This document shows positions 1-13,019 of a stretch of DNA of 64,000 bases, piece after piece (position 1 is the stretch's first letter; every line of letters starts with the position of its first letter). The DNA lies in NCBI RefSeq assembly GCF_032854445.1, contig NC_088306.1, forward strand, positions 15,619,386-15,683,385, given 5' to 3'. The notes beneath the pieces are model-generated. The model saw only the letters and a program-made list of their open reading frames with translations, was not told the DNA's origin and ran no database searches. A program made the position numbers and the translations under genes. The stretch comes from Liolophura sinensis (Eukaryota; Mollusca; Polyplacophora; Chitonida; Chitonidae).

Positions 1-241
1 GCAGCGTAATGACCCAGCAGTCTCTCACCAATGCGGTCGCTGTGAGCTCAAGTCCAGCTCATGCTGGCTTCCTCTCCGTCTGTATGTGGGAAGGTCTGTC
101 AGCAACCTGCGGATGGTAGTGGGTTTCCCCAGGGCTGTGCCCGGTTTCCACCCACCATAATGCTGGCCGCCGTCGTATAAGTGAAATATTCTTGAGTACG
201 GCGTAAAACACCAATCAAATAAATAAATAAATAAATAAATC
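1..241 (+). mobile_element. SINE family A (tRNA-derived), 5' edge cut by window
   Basis: It has the B-box-like GAGCTCAAGTCCAGCTC and the conserved core GGCCGCCGTCGTATAAGTGAAATATTCTTGAGTACG (read in two parts), and ends in AAACACCAATCAAAT plus (AAAT)n. The same layout recurs through the window. Confidence 0.85.
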
Positions 242-1331
242 CCTAAGCCCGGGTTCTATCCCGGGCTTAGTGAGAGCACTGGATGGATGGGTGATTGACT
301 GAAACGGTGAATGAACGAGCGTGTGTAAGCCGGAGATGCATAATAAGGATGGGGTGAACATGCGGACGACTGAATGGAGGGATTGTCTGGTGATTGCAAT
401 ACCTCACCCCAATTTCATGTATCCCAATTTGCAAAGTTCTAGTCGGTGTAGCGGTGCCAGAAAATTCATGTATACCTCTCTGTGATAAAACTCTGCATCA
501 TTTGAGGTTATTCTTCATTCATTCATTCATTCATTTTTTAACCCTATCGTTAACTTGCACTTAAAGTAAAGAACATTTAAATGGGTTAAAACTGCGTGTT
601 TTGTAAAAGGTGTGTAGCAATGTACTGTAACCAATGCCTTAGTAATAAAAAAATTTAATAAATTTAAGTGGCAGCAATTTATATTTGTTCATGTTGAAAC
701 ACGTCATGCTTTGATATGAGATGTTATTTCTTTGATATATTCAATGTCATCCGTTTATGGGAAATGAGTTGACTCTTTTGTTTATGTTAAATTGTCTTCT
801 GAACGTACAGGATTTATTTATCATACTCTTCAGCTGACAAGTATGATGTATATATATACTCATAACTTTATCTCCGGATTCTGTGATTATCGTGACCTCA
901 TTATACTGCACGGTTTCACCTTCCTCTTTCGGTGTCAGACTGAGGTAGCAGCAGGTTTAATGTGCGCAACTTGCATCTTGAAGACGTTGAGCAATTCTCC
1001 CATGGCGGAAAGGGTTAATTATGAAGTAATTCTCTGCTAACAGGTAAAGATACCAGCTGCGAGTTTAAAAATTCAGACTGGCATACTGAAAGCAGCAGCA
1101 AACTAGTTTCCTAAGGCACCCTGGGTTTATGCTACCGCTGAACCGATTGTGCCATTCAAATTTGGAAACACAGATTTTCTGACAACAACCACCAAGAAAC
1201 CGGACTGTTTATTTGGGGGAACTGGGTGGAGGTCACTAACTCCTTGAAGTAAAATGGTTTATCCCATGCAACCGTGAACAGCATGTAAAAAATGCACCTG
1301 ACTGTGTGCCAGAGGCCTATTTATACATTTT
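242..1331. other. Gene-free stretch
   Basis: AT-rich sequence with a short ATTC run (510-535). No exon with splice support. Confidence 0.6.
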
Positions 1332-1575
1332 TATTTTATTCAATTATTTGATTGGTATTAAACGCCTTTAAGTATTTTTTACTTCTGCGAAAGCGGTTTA
1401 AGGATGCAGAAGGCTCGAAGTAAGCTGCCACTCGTCCCCAGATATTGAACAAGCCTCACGCAAACACGCAGCCGAACTAGCAAGAGCAGGATTCGAACTT
1501 AACGCAGACGTTAGGGCGTGTTCGGCTGTGGCGAGTGGAACTCTTTACGCAAATGAGCCAGCCAAGCTAAAGCTG
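1332..1575 (-). mobile_element. Diverged tRNA-derived SINE
   Basis: On the - strand there is a possible A box (AGCTTGGCTGGCTCATTTG) and a B box (AGTTCGAATCC), and the sequence ends GGCGTTTAATACCAATCAAAT. It is related in tail to family A but has a different middle. Confidence 0.5.
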
Positions 1576-4500
1576 TCATCAGAGGTAGTCATGCAGCGGA
1601 AGCAATAGCGCAATGTGATCTCCTTGATTTCGCTGATGAGACGGACGTGGTTGGGATTTTTAGTGCGAACCTTTTTGTTACATTTTACTTTTGAAGCGAG
1701 CTTTGGATATCCCGCAATTTTGTAATACGTACGTTACTTCCTTATTCAAGGAATGACCAGCCTTGATGGAAGTACCCGAATTTGATCAGCCACAATGATT
1801 AACTGCAACTGATCCGTCCGTGAAATTTATTAACTAAGGTTAACCACGTTTGAACCAAGGCAATTTACTTCCGTGCATTTGAAACTGACAATGTACATTG
1901 TCAATGTAAAGCGCAATATATTTCATAGTCTCACGTGGTTTAATACAAAACTAAAGGACGGATAAATCCTTGAAAATCAAAGTAACCTGGGTGTTAAAAA
2001 AAAGTAAGGATTACGAGCGACAGTGCACCAGTCACGTTCTTTCACTCTCGGGATTTGACAAAACATGAAACAAGTTTCAGCAGGTGTATCGCTGCAGAGC
2101 AATGTACTAACTATAGTTTGAGTTCTTTCCTGTTCTGAATCTAGTGCTAAGAATACCCATTTCAACGCTTTAGGGTATGACTCGATTCGGGATTTGAAAC
2201 CTGAATCTACCGTTTATGAAGCAAACGTCCGAACTACTAAACGCCAACACAGCCGGTACAATGTTCGCTTCTCCACTTTTCTAAAGATATTTTCTCTACA
2301 CAGGGATTTTGTATATATGTCTCATACATACATTAAATGATCACGTCCTTGTCCTGCTTTAACTTTGCACTTTGGAAGAGAGCGTAAATCAGAGCGTCTA
2401 AAATGATACGTAAATTGACTCTTAGTCAATGACTGAGCATATTAACATGCGCTCGGGACCCAGTTGTATATCAACAATAATGATATCACCGATACCCCAT
2501 ATAACACAAATATACATTACTTATAAATGTGCTAAATGTATATACATCGTGATCTAAGAACAAAACTCACATCATACTCGCAAAAGAGAGCATCTTGAAA
2601 ATTAGTCTTCTAAAATGTTTCTTTCCCATGAAGCCCTTCTCAGCGCATTGTAACATTACCTATGTCGTGACGATGACATTTATCCTGACTAAAGGTTTAT
2701 TCTAGTAAATAAGTAAATCTAATATTTAAAAGTATATTTAAATATATACTCTACATTCATATGTGCCATGTCTATATACGTTATATAGATATATGTATAT
2801 ACTTGGAAATTCCAGTATACATTTAGCCGGGCGTTCCTCTGAACTCTAAGGAATACTACACGCCCAGCTTTATACGATACAAAGCTGCCATCAGCAGGTC
2901 GTGGTAATAATACTCGTGTGTTCACGTGTCTATACATGAACAATGGGGGAACTGTTGCAGTGAACTGACGCATAACTTCGTATTTATCAAGAGGCCAGAC
3001 ACGTATGGAATGACGGCACGATGACCCTTATCCACTGTATATTGATTCACGTCGAAACCTGTTCCAGTATTGATTCTCATGTTAGAGGCTGACTCATTCG
3101 CACCTATCTGGAAAACTCATTTTTACTTTTGGTTTCGTTATTACTGAGTACACCAAATATGTCTACCTCTAAAAGTTGACCAGGCCGAGAGTTCCATCAC
3201 CTCGTGTACGGTTAATATATAGACTAGTTTACTTAAACTTAGGCCGGGAGTTTAAGACTTTACCCATTTGCAACCAGATCAATTAGATAGCCCAGATGTT
3301 CAAAACTGCCTTCGTGATTAAGCCTGTAGTATTAACTTTAGTCCATATCGTGTTGCCACAAGTTGAGAAAGGGGAGACGAAACTCGTCTGTTAAGGTCTT
3401 ACAAGTAGATGATAATTGTCAGTCACGTGATCAGGTCCAGTCTATTTGAATCTGTTAGCCGGGTGGTTAATGAATTGTCAGTTTCTTCTCAACCAATATC
3501 GCGGGGAAGGAGGGGGGGGTGGGGGCGTTGTGATCGTACCTTCTGTTTCTCTGGATATCCAGTCATTTCCCCGGCATCGCATGCGTAGGAGAAAAAATTT
3601 AGCGTAAGCTTACCAAATAAAATGGAAAATCCAGGGTATATTCTGGTCATGATATAATATAATACAGGAAATTATAGGTTTATATAATAATGTGGTATGT
3701 AAATACCTACAAATAATGGACCTATTTATAGCAATCACGCCACTTGAAAAAATTATCCCTTTGTCGTCATGAGGAAATGCCTCAAGGTTATCTTGTTGGT
3801 TTGACGATCAAATCACGTGACCACATTTCGTGGTACTTCCGTCTGAATCATGACTTCCAGGAAAAAACCAAAATACTAGTACACAATATAAATTGCACTA
3901 TCTTGTGCGATGAGTCACATATACCGTATCTTGCTGTGTAAGAGCTCGTATTGTATCTGATCGAAAAGGAAACTGTGCACGGTTTTATCGATCCGATGTC
4001 AAGTATTAGCTCGATTCCACCCATTATGCGAGGCAGTTTCCTAGAAAAGACAGAAAGCTTGCCTAACAATGAAAATACAGCTCCGGTTTTACAGCGTTTA
4101 TATTCTACTGAATGGCCTTTGTAAAACATACCAGACTGCGTAACAGTCACAACGGTGATAGAAACTATGAAAGTCAATTTCTTAACTTAAAAATATAACG
4201 GTATATATATACACAAAAATTCTGCGATGACGTCCCGTTTCAAATGGACGTTCTCGTACATGCCAGTTTGACACAGAATCCCAAAATTCTGGATTCTAGA
4301 AGTTTATAAAGGAGCAGCTGTTACTTCATACAAAATTCACTGTGGAAGAAAGCATGTCTTCAAATTCATTATTTCTTCAGCATAAAAAAAACACCATACG
4401 TGTACCAACGAGCACACAAGGTTAGATTAACACAACAGTCCTTTGAACTTCATGGACATCATTACCACATTTGCCACTAATAAAGAATATTCATTGGGTA

Positions 4501-4689
4501 AATTTGAAGCAGATTTGTACACCTTCAAAATGCGCCAATGCAAAATATTGAAAGAATACAAAATAATTTTCAAAAATTTGAGGTACCGTCAATGAGGAAT
4601 TTCGTGGATAGTATATGTGATGTTGGCATGTGCTACCGCCAAAATGACATTGCATACCAATAGCTAGAGAAGTCAACAGCAATGAAAAG
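1576..4689. other. Gene-free stretch
   Basis: AT-rich sequence with scattered short open frames lacking family resemblance. The only landmark is the G-rich tract at 3502. Confidence 0.6.
3502..3526 (+). other. G-rich tract with possible quadruplex
   Basis: GGGG, then runs of eight and five Gs within 25 bases, separated by short spacers. The guanine runs are on the + strand. Confidence 0.4.
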
Positions 4690-4945
4690 GCCTTCTGTCA
4701 GATTACCACGGCCCTTTAATGCAAGGCAACAGCCTAGAGAGTAATACAGAGAGCAGCCACGACATGTTTACTCCAAATAGCTGGCAAATGTCCACACTTA
4801 ACCGATGAGATACGGCCTGTTGTGAATTAACCTCAGTGAGGGTTTATCCTACATGCTCTTGCAAATGTTTTAATAGTAGCAAATTACACACTTCCTAGCA
4901 CCATGGCTTAAGCAGAATTGGGTAAAAAAAAACGTTGGCAATGAT
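4690..4945 (+). repeat. Element C, unclassified dispersed repeat, most complete copy
   Basis: Shared landmarks in order: GAGAGTAATAC, GATACGGCCTGTTGTGAA, ACCTCAGTGAGGG, TTGCAAATG, AGTAGCAAATTACAC and CACCATGGCTTAAGCAGAATTGGG followed by A8 (read in two parts). The same order recurs at four other sites. It has no tRNA boxes and no clear inverted ends, so its class is open. Confidence 0.6.
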
Positions 4946-5041
4946 GTCACTCAGTTTTCCAGTTGTCACTCTGTTTGCGGTTTGGGCGGTTTGAGGTTTA
5001 CCGATGATTGACAGCTGTCACAGATGTCGATTACGTTCCAT

Positions 5042-5112
5042 ATATTTGTTTATTTATTTATTTGATTGGTGTCTTACGCCGTACTCAAGAATATTTCACT
5101 TATACGACGGCG
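5042..5112 (-). mobile_element. SINE family A, 5'-truncated fragment
   Basis: Only the 3' 70 bases remain: (AAAT)n tail, ATTGGTG, then the CGCCGTACTCAAGAATATTTC core up to CGACGGCGG. Truncation at the 5' end is typical of LINE-driven retrotransposition. Confidence 0.8.
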
Positions 5113-7084
5113 GCACACGCACGCACGTTCCATATATAAAAGCTAAACAGTTTTGATAGTGAAGCCAAATCAGCGACAACTGTGAAAGTTTGTTACAGGC
5201 TTGTGTAAATAGTCATTCATAAAACAAAGTGAGTCATGCCAAAAATTTTGCAGGGTATGACCCAGCATCATTTATACACATTACCACATGGCCAAATAAA
5301 TCTCGTCAAAGTTTCCTGTTTCGTTTCATCAAACCTACTACATCTACACAGACCAACGCAGTCGTATCGATAAAAAATAACAGTTAAAAATGTTCCCATT
5401 TTAGTATTCTGAAAATTTTTTCATATTATCCGTTTTCTGTACAATATTGCCACACACAGAGGGAATAAGTTGAAACTTAGCCTACAGCCAAAATTTAAGT
5501 ACAAAGCACCAGTTCTACAGACTTGTATACGGATACGCCCAACAGTCTTACAGGTAAGAAAATATTTTGGTTATCCCTTTTGTATATTTACAGGCCCAGA
5601 GCACTACATAATTTTTATGAGAATCTGCGGTAGTTGTGCGACAGTTGTCCTTTCACGAACCGCTCTCACTCGGCGTGGGTACTAAGCAATAGGCCGACGA
5701 GGCTCCACCAATACGGTCTGCATATCTCTATACCACAAGTAACGTGTGGAAACGTTCGTCAGTAACCCATGTATAAAAAGCCACCACCATGGTAAATGTG
5801 ACAATACATGTTGTAAAACAACAATGAAACAAAGTTAATATCATACTCTGAGAACCGATGAAAGAAAGAAATGAGCGAAGGGAGAAAGAAAAAAAGAAAA
5901 TAAAGAAAGAAGAGCAAAAAAAGGAAAGAAAGAAATAAAAAAAAGAAAGAAAGGAAAGGGGGAGGGAAGGAAGGAAGGAAAGAAGAAAGAGAAAGGAGGA
6001 AAGAATAGAAAGGAAGAAAGAAAGAAATGAGCGAGTGAATCAGTCAGTAAGCCTAGTCGAACAGTAATTAATATACTCACACATTTTTCATACTTGCATG
6101 TTGAACACAGCGTCCAACGTTTATCTTACGCCTCGGGAAGCCTTTATATTATGTACAGCAGAGCTTATTTAATTTTCGCTATTAAATACGGAATACCATA
6201 AAGCAACGGGCATTATAGAATTTTCCAAACTTCATAAGCACTGCTGTAAGTCGGACATAAAAAGCTGCGGATATACATGGTTACGTTGGTATTTACTGAA
6301 AGATGACAAATCAGGCCTGATTAACACTTCTTTTTTCCCCCCTCAAAATCTGCATCCATAATGCTTATATTAGTTGACGTGAAAATTTATAATATCCTAG
6401 TTCCATCAGTTGTACACAGATACCCTGAATGACAAATGTGTGGGGTGGACCAAAGTGTTTACGGTGCTTCAAAAAATCGTTTAACATATTCTTGTTAAAC
6501 AAAATAAATAAATAAATACATGTAAACGCTTCCATCATTTTATTTCTCATTATAGTCACATATCTAGTTAAAGCTGAGAAATCCATGCGGTATGGCGGTC
6601 AAGTTTTCTCACAAATGCACGTGAGACAGCCAATAAGGAAATGTTTAGAAAAACAAAAACAAAATGTTTAAATCACTATTAGACGTTAATCAACAAATCT
6701 TGTCCTTTTATGAACAGATCAGCTGAGATAACTACATATTTTAATTCTACCTGGAAGTTAATCACCTAGGGACTATGAGTTTTAAACTCGAACAGGACGT
6801 TCGCAGGCTTAGAATAAGAACGCGTCTGCCTTGCATCATTCAAACCTTATGATTGCTTCTCTCTTACGAGTTACCAGCTTGATTTGCTATTATATATGAC
6901 TTTTACATGTTGCCTTGGAAACTGGTGCTTTAGAAATGGATCTTGCTATTATACACTTGGAACGCCCCTTCGTACTCTGCAAGAGATATACGAATCTCGA
7001 ACTTCACGCATGGATTTCATGGAATTGCTTCAAAATACTTCAGTCTTCATCACCCGCACATTCTCAATATAAAATCAACGATAG
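5113..7084. other. Gene-free stretch around the purine tract
   Basis: Nothing supportable apart from the GAAA/GGAA tract at 5858-6031. Confidence 0.6.
5858..6031 (+). repeat. Purine-rich GAAA/GGAA tract
   Basis: About 170 bases almost entirely A and G, made of GAAAGAAA and GGAAGGAA words. On the opposite strand it reads as Phe/Ser/Leu codons, which is not a gene. Confidence 0.85.
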
Positions 7085-7225
7085 TACAAAAAAGGGGAAA
7101 TACGACATCTTGTTAAATTACCTCAGTTACATAAATGTTTTATTTTAAATGTTCGTGTGGACGCTTACATAGTAGTAAATTACACGCCCCCCATAGCATT
7201 ATGGCTTAAGCATGATTACGTGAGA
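7085..7225 (+). repeat. Element C, second half
   Basis: GGGGAAATACGACATCTTGTT, ACCTCAGTTAC, TAGTAGTAAATTACACGCCC and ATTATGGCTTAAGCATGATT (two parts) follow the element C order. Confidence 0.55.
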
Positions 7226-7940
7226 AATATATGCAGTGATATTTATCGCATATACTGAACGTCAGATGGAGAATTAATTCAAATGTTATTACCCGTGAAA
7301 ATCGCTTTTACTATAATGACGTTGTCAGTCTGACCAATGCGTTTTATTGTGCCCGCAATAGTACCAAAAATCATGTTCTATCATTCCTTGCAAGTCTTTT
7401 GGCGTATACGTTTGGCATGTACTTAATCATGTCATTTCCCTATAAATATGAATTTACGTAACACATCTTTCTAGATAGATTTATGATACTTCTCGAAATG
7501 GGAGAGTCATGTACCATCAGGTTGCTTAATGCTGCCTCTTTTAATACGCGTAATTTTATGTGAGTGAGTGATGATAGTGGTTTAACACAAACTTCGTTTA
7601 TTTGTTATATTCCACACTCTGGGCAAATTGCATATCTTCATAAATACCAGAAACGTAAGCCATAACTATAAGCTCCAGGTCGTCACCCGCACTTAGTATC
7701 AAACCAAAGATTTCTTTTTTATTGTTTTTTTTTTTTGTACATCTACGCGTCGAAATAGACATTCGTATACCAGCTATCAAACAAAATCAACGTTCCAAGT
7801 TCGCAGGTGATGGGCGACAATTTTTCACATCTTGGAATCCACCAAAACTTTTGCATAGCTTTGTTCACTAAGATGCACGTGCATAAACTTCTCTTTTTTT
7901 TCTAAAAAGTAGTTCATCTTTGCACCCTCCAAGAGCTAAG
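7226..7940. other. Gene-free stretch before the Tc1 element
   Basis: AT-rich, with T and A homopolymer runs; nothing else seen. Confidence 0.6.
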
Positions 7941-7942
7941 TA

Positions 7943-9486
7943 AACTACCAGGCAAAAGAAAGGTTTCACCGTATTTTTTGTCATAAAAACAGTAAAAGCG
8001 CGGTTCCGGGTTTGATTCTAAGCAGGACTTAGTGTATGACTGCATCGTTTCCTCTACCCGAACGCACCGTTACGAACGCAGCAATTGGAATTGTGAAATT
8101 GCGACCACATGCAAAACGTCCTTTTGAGGCATGGCTCGTGATGCACGTGCGGTAATGTTGCATAAATACTCTTGCTCGAAAGAGCAGACATTCAGTGACC
8201 GAAAAAACACAAACAGTATGCCAAGACAACGCAAGCGCAACGAGACCAGGCCATCGGTATGTCCACCATGGGAGTCTCGCAACGTCACATGGCAAGAACG
8301 TTCAACTGCAGCCAAACCACCATCAGGAGGTTATTGATGCGCTATCAGCAGACAGGCCAGACCCAAGACAGACCAAGATCGGGAAGACCGAGGGTAACAA
8401 CTGCGGCTGAAGATCGCTACATCCGGCAGATCCACCTCCAAAACCGATTCGTCACGGCGACGTCAACAGCGGCGACGGCACTAGGCCATGTCATCAGCCC
8501 CAGAACAACACTGCGTCGTCTTCGTTCAGTTGTTTTACGACTTTACCGCCCCTTCCGTGGGATGGCCTTGACCCTTTTACACCGTCAACGCAGATTGCGA
8601 TGGGCACGTATTGTACGTCGGTGGCAGCGACGTGACTGGGCGAGAGTGTTGTTTACAGACGAGAGCAGGTTCTGTCTATTCAGGAAGGATGGCAGAGTTC
8701 GAGTTTTCCGACGGAGAGGCGAGCGTCTCGCGCCAAACGGCGTAAGAGACGTTTATCCGTTTGGAGGCGGAGGCGTCATGGTTTGGGGAGAGATTTGTGA
8801 CCAAATGAAGACGCAGCTCGTTATTGTGCAAGGTAATCTGACTGGCCAGCGATACGTTCATGAGGTACTGAGACCTGTGGTCGTTCCTTTCCTCCAACGG
8901 CAGCCAAGAGGATCGATCTTGCAACACGACAACGCAAGACCAGAGGCATTGTTACAGACTACCTCGAGACCGCAAACGTCATCGTGTTGCCCTGGCCAGC
9001 CAACTCAACAGACATGAACCCCATTGAGCATCTCTGAGATCACCTTGAACGCCGTTTGAGACAGCTGGTGCCTCCTCCAACTAACCAACAGGAACTTGAG
9101 CAAGCTCTGTTAAATCTATGGAACGTTATCCCTGTTGACGTCATCCGGCGACTGACGACGTCAATGCGGAGGCGTGTGCTTGCTTGCATTGATGCCTAGG
9201 ATGGCCATACTCGCTACTGATGACTGTAGTCCTTCATTTCTGTGGATACTGTGACTTTACATGCACTTGCCAGTTAACTTTACATTTGTGTAATTTTTTC
9301 TTCTGACCCCTTGTCTCTTTCATTGTGTTTTGTGGCTAATTGAATGCCAATATTTTAAAACCTTTTTGAGAGAATATTTCACAATGATTTCTGTTTATAA
9401 CCCAATCTTCTTAATTCTTATATCTGCCTTTGTTTTTGTTTTATGGGCTCAAGAAGTGGGTGAAACCTTTCTTTTGCCTGGTAGTT
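7943..9486 (+). mobile_element. Tc1/mariner transposon, complete ends, inactive transposase
   Basis: Terminal inverted repeats of 28 bp match exactly: 7943-7970 reads AACTACCAGGCAAAAG and onward, and 9459-9486 is its reverse complement. A TA dinucleotide flanks each end (7941-7942, 9487-9488), the Tc1/mariner target duplication. The element is 1,544 bp, the usual size for the group, and encloses one transposase relic on the + strand. The intact ends could still be mobilised by a related transposase supplied elsewhere. Confidence 0.92.
8219..9199 (+). pseudogene. Tc1-like DDE transposase, broken by frameshifts and a stop
   Basis: Helix-turn-helix DNA-binding region: RTFNCSQTTIRRLLMRYQQT. The linker DRPRSGRPRVTT is typical of Tc1. 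The catalytic triad is visible as TDESRF, HDNARP and NPIEHL (DD34E type). Three lesions are seen: a one-base loss near 8248-8251 after MPRQRKRNETR; a frame-changing deletion near 8940, just after the second Asp where HTA is normally found; and a TGA at 9035-9037 in place of the Trp after NPIEHL. The frame then runs to TAG at 9197-9199. The longest intact stretch is 8259-9017. Function as transposase is lost. Confidence 0.9.
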
Positions 9487-9488
9487 TA

Positions 9489-12400
9489 TAATGGATTTTT
9501 GTCCCAGCCCCCAAAGCTCCCTTTGTAACAAACAGCTGGATCACGAAAGCAGACGTGAATCTCTGTCTAGTAAATCACCGAACTATGGGCAATAATTTCC
9601 CTTCACATTATTGTCAACATCAAGACTTTGCCGAACTGATGGCGGGCATGCGCATTGAGCTGGTTCTAAAAATAAAAGTCCAGTAATGTTTACGATCCAG
9701 GCCAGATCACGTGAACGTTTGCTGACTGTAGGTGTCGCTGGCAATGCCCAAGTTCAGGGTCAATCATATGCCAGGTGGGCAAATTATATAACTGCACAGA
9801 AACTTTTATTTAGCTTTCTCTCTGTAAGAATTAGGTAAAATTCCAGCAAACCTTAAATGAAAATGTCATGTCGATCCGCTATTTTTCATTTACCTCTTTG
9901 AAATTTAAGATCTCAGAGACATTATTTATCTAGTAAATTTCACAGGCCTTGTTACGAGTGAGATATCTATTCCCAACACGTTCCATGAATACAACAAAGC
10001 AGAAATATCTCAAATTAATTAAAAGTGTGGTACAACAATCACATTAATGTATAAGATATAAGAAGTGTGTGAAGTGTCAGGCCATGCTTTCCCTCTGCAC
10101 GTGTTGTTTAATTACATCATGCCTGCTTGTCTCGTTGACGTATGCATGAAGAGGTTTCTTAAAGCCATTAACTTTGTTAGGAATATATGGCAAAACTGAC
10201 AGGCCTTACAGGGTATTCAGTTTTATGTTTAAACCTTACTAAAACAAACTACGGCGTAACGAGGGCTTCTTGGACTTTCTCCAATGTCTGTTAACATTTT
10301 AACCCACGTATTGGTGAGTCTAGGGTTATAGCAGTGTTATTTGCATTGTTTTTTTATTGTTGGCAAGATTCGTGTTTACCAGCGTGAACTCTACCGATAT
10401 ACATACCAATGAGACGTAGAATAAACGCACCTCAGGCTGGCCTCACGCGAGTTCATATCCCTCCGCCTCTTAATCGCTAATAAGTGACGTGAACGGAAAC
10501 TGGTGCAGAGCCGCATACGTTTTGTTGTCACCATACTCCCTAACAGCTCTGGTGCACTGTGCAGCTGTCACGCAACATGAATCAGCCAATCCAGCCAATA
10601 GAAATAGTTCACCCTTCAACCTCTCACGGGTAATGTCGCTTGATTCATCCCCACCACGTGGTGTGTGCGAGTACGAGGAAATCTTGCTTACCTTACTTCG
10701 TTACGACAAAAAACTGTGTAGCCTATGTTACTTTGCATTCAGGTGAGAAAAAGAATGACATAGATATAATGAACTAAAATGGTGACATCGATTTGCCGCT
10801 TTCAATTAAGCTAAATGACTCTGACGAAGATCGTTGTTTTTCCGTTGGTTTGGTTCGGATGGCAGCCATTACTGAAAAAATACAGTTTTTGACAGAACAT
10901 TTTCATGTGCGAAGTGAATCCAGGAAAGCAGATATCGGAAAATTTTTCAAAAGTTCATGCACTTAGTTTGATAAAATCTCATCACAGTTTTACCACAAAC
11001 CCTCACATGTTCTCTTGAATGTTCCTAGGTACAGGTAGGTTGGTAAGCAACGTTATCATATCTTATAGAAAAGATGTATGTGCGCATGCGCTAGAACAAA
11101 TTTTGACATCCACTAACTGTGGGTATTTTAATGTTTCGACAATAGACCTGCGTAATGTGGCCATGGCTTTTTATGCAATTACACATTCAATAAACACTGT
11201 CAAACCAATTCTGGAATGAATTATAAACCAAACAAGATCCCCTGGGTCGTTTATTATCAGATTAATCACTTTTAACGTAAGATATATAGATGTAAGTAGG
11301 AAAATGTGGCATGCAAAGAACATTTGCATACTTACCCTGCAAATAGTTGAGTGGTAAATCCCCTCGCAATCCCATGGTGCAAATTTTAATAAACGGCACA
11401 GAGAATTCATCATGCACACAATACGAAGAAAGATGACACAAACATCTCGCACAAAAAATAGACAACAAAACTGCAAAGGGCGCATGATGGAATAAGATAA
11501 AACTTCCAAGATCGACGTAGAATTCTTGACGTTTTTTCAAAAAAAAAACACACACACACAACAGGCTGTTGCTCCGTCATGTTGGAAAACACCGTAAGAC
11601 TTGTCCACCAGGAAAACACACTTTTGTGGTATCCGAATGCTGAATGAATCGGCTACAGCCTTTGAACTTTTCTTCACCTACTGGACATCCGGTAGTACGC
11701 TAGGGCAAACTCAGAATTGCCGAATCTTCAATGAAATCTTGAGGATGGCCATTAACATGTAGGCCTACAATGCACGCGACCTGTGAGTGCGTAATTGCGC
11801 ACTATTAACATCCTGATGGAAAACGTTGGCCGTCGGTAGGTTGTCAAGTCTGAGGCTGGGGAGGGTGGTGGTGCTGAGGGGATGACTGGCTGGTCGACAT
11901 CCCAATCCCACACGGAAACTAGTAATTGAAGAAAATAAAACACATGCTCTTTTCCACTCCGCCACCATTCTGACCGCTGAAACTGGGCCTTTCATAATAC
12001 AATATTGGAAAACCCCCTTCCACTATTTATATCCGCATGCGAAACAGCGCCTTCATATAATGATATCCACCTGGGACAATGTATAAGCAATGTATAAGCA
12101 ACTGAGAGCTCCTGAAAACCCAATGACCTCAAGAGACTTGATCTTGCCTGTGGCGAGACTGCGAATGCAGTAACAAGGCATGCCGATAACTGTATGAACA
12201 AATCGGTCATCACGTGCTCTCCAAGGTCATTCGGTGTACAGGCTTACAGTAAACAAGCAGAGGGATCCGCCATGCATGTGGGGTGGGCTGATACATATGC
12301 AAGCAATTGTGACGATGAATTTTCTTCCACAAATATGTACGGTATGTATTTATAACGTTTCACACAACATTTCTTTCTTTTATAGGATAGCAACCAGTAT

Positions 12401-12601
12401 TATGGGTGTAACAAATATCCCTTACGCTATATAGTATTAGCTTGACAAATAGGCCTACTGTCAAAAAACACAGGAGATAAAAAAAAATGTTAAACATGCA
12501 TGTATGGGTATATATTGGCTGTAGCTATACATCTGAATAATTGCATAATCAATTAGTTATTTTAACTTTATTTTTCTGGTAATGGTTTTGAACCGTAAAC
12601 A

Positions 12602-12603
<2 letters not shown>
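9489..12603. other. Gene-free stretch
   Basis: No recognisable exon or repeat. Open frames here (for example 11171-11561 on the - strand) are overlapping and lack coding character. Confidence 0.6.

Positions 12604-12655
<52 letters not shown>
12604..12655 (+). repeat. (AT)n microsatellite
   Basis: About 25 perfect AT units, followed closely by a GTTATT/ATT trinucleotide run at 12679-12706. Confidence 0.95.
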
Positions 12656-12657
<2 letters not shown>

Positions 12658-12787
12658 AATGTTTATGACAGTGTCTTAAGTTATTGTTATTGTTATTATT
12701 ATTATTAATAAGTTATTGTTCAATGAACAGAAATGAACGGAATCATACATGTACTCACTCTTCAAGGTGAACTTGAAATTGCCTAAT

Positions 12788-13019
12788 TTGGGTGTATAGC
12801 AACGTTAAAGTCATACAGTAAGAAAATAAACAATTTCATACTCTTGGTGTATAGCAATGTTATCGTCATACGGTAACTAAATAAACAATCACTTACCCTG
12901 GGTTTACAACTATGTTACTCTCATACAGTAAGCAAATAAACAATTACTTACTCTGGGTGTATACCAACGTTACCGTGGAACAGTATTAAAGGCAAATAAA
13001 CAATTGCTTACTCTGGGAC
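12788..13019 (+). repeat. Tandem repeat, unit about 56 bp, 4 copies
   Basis: Each copy has TGTATAGCAACGTTA-like sequence, TCATACAGTAAG, AAATAAACAATT and CTTACTCTGGG. Copies differ by 15-25 percent. Confidence 0.8.

Noticed and set aside
5841-6080. Phe/Ser/Leu-rich 79-residue frame on the - strand
   Set aside because: Simple complement of the GAAA/GGAA purine tract.
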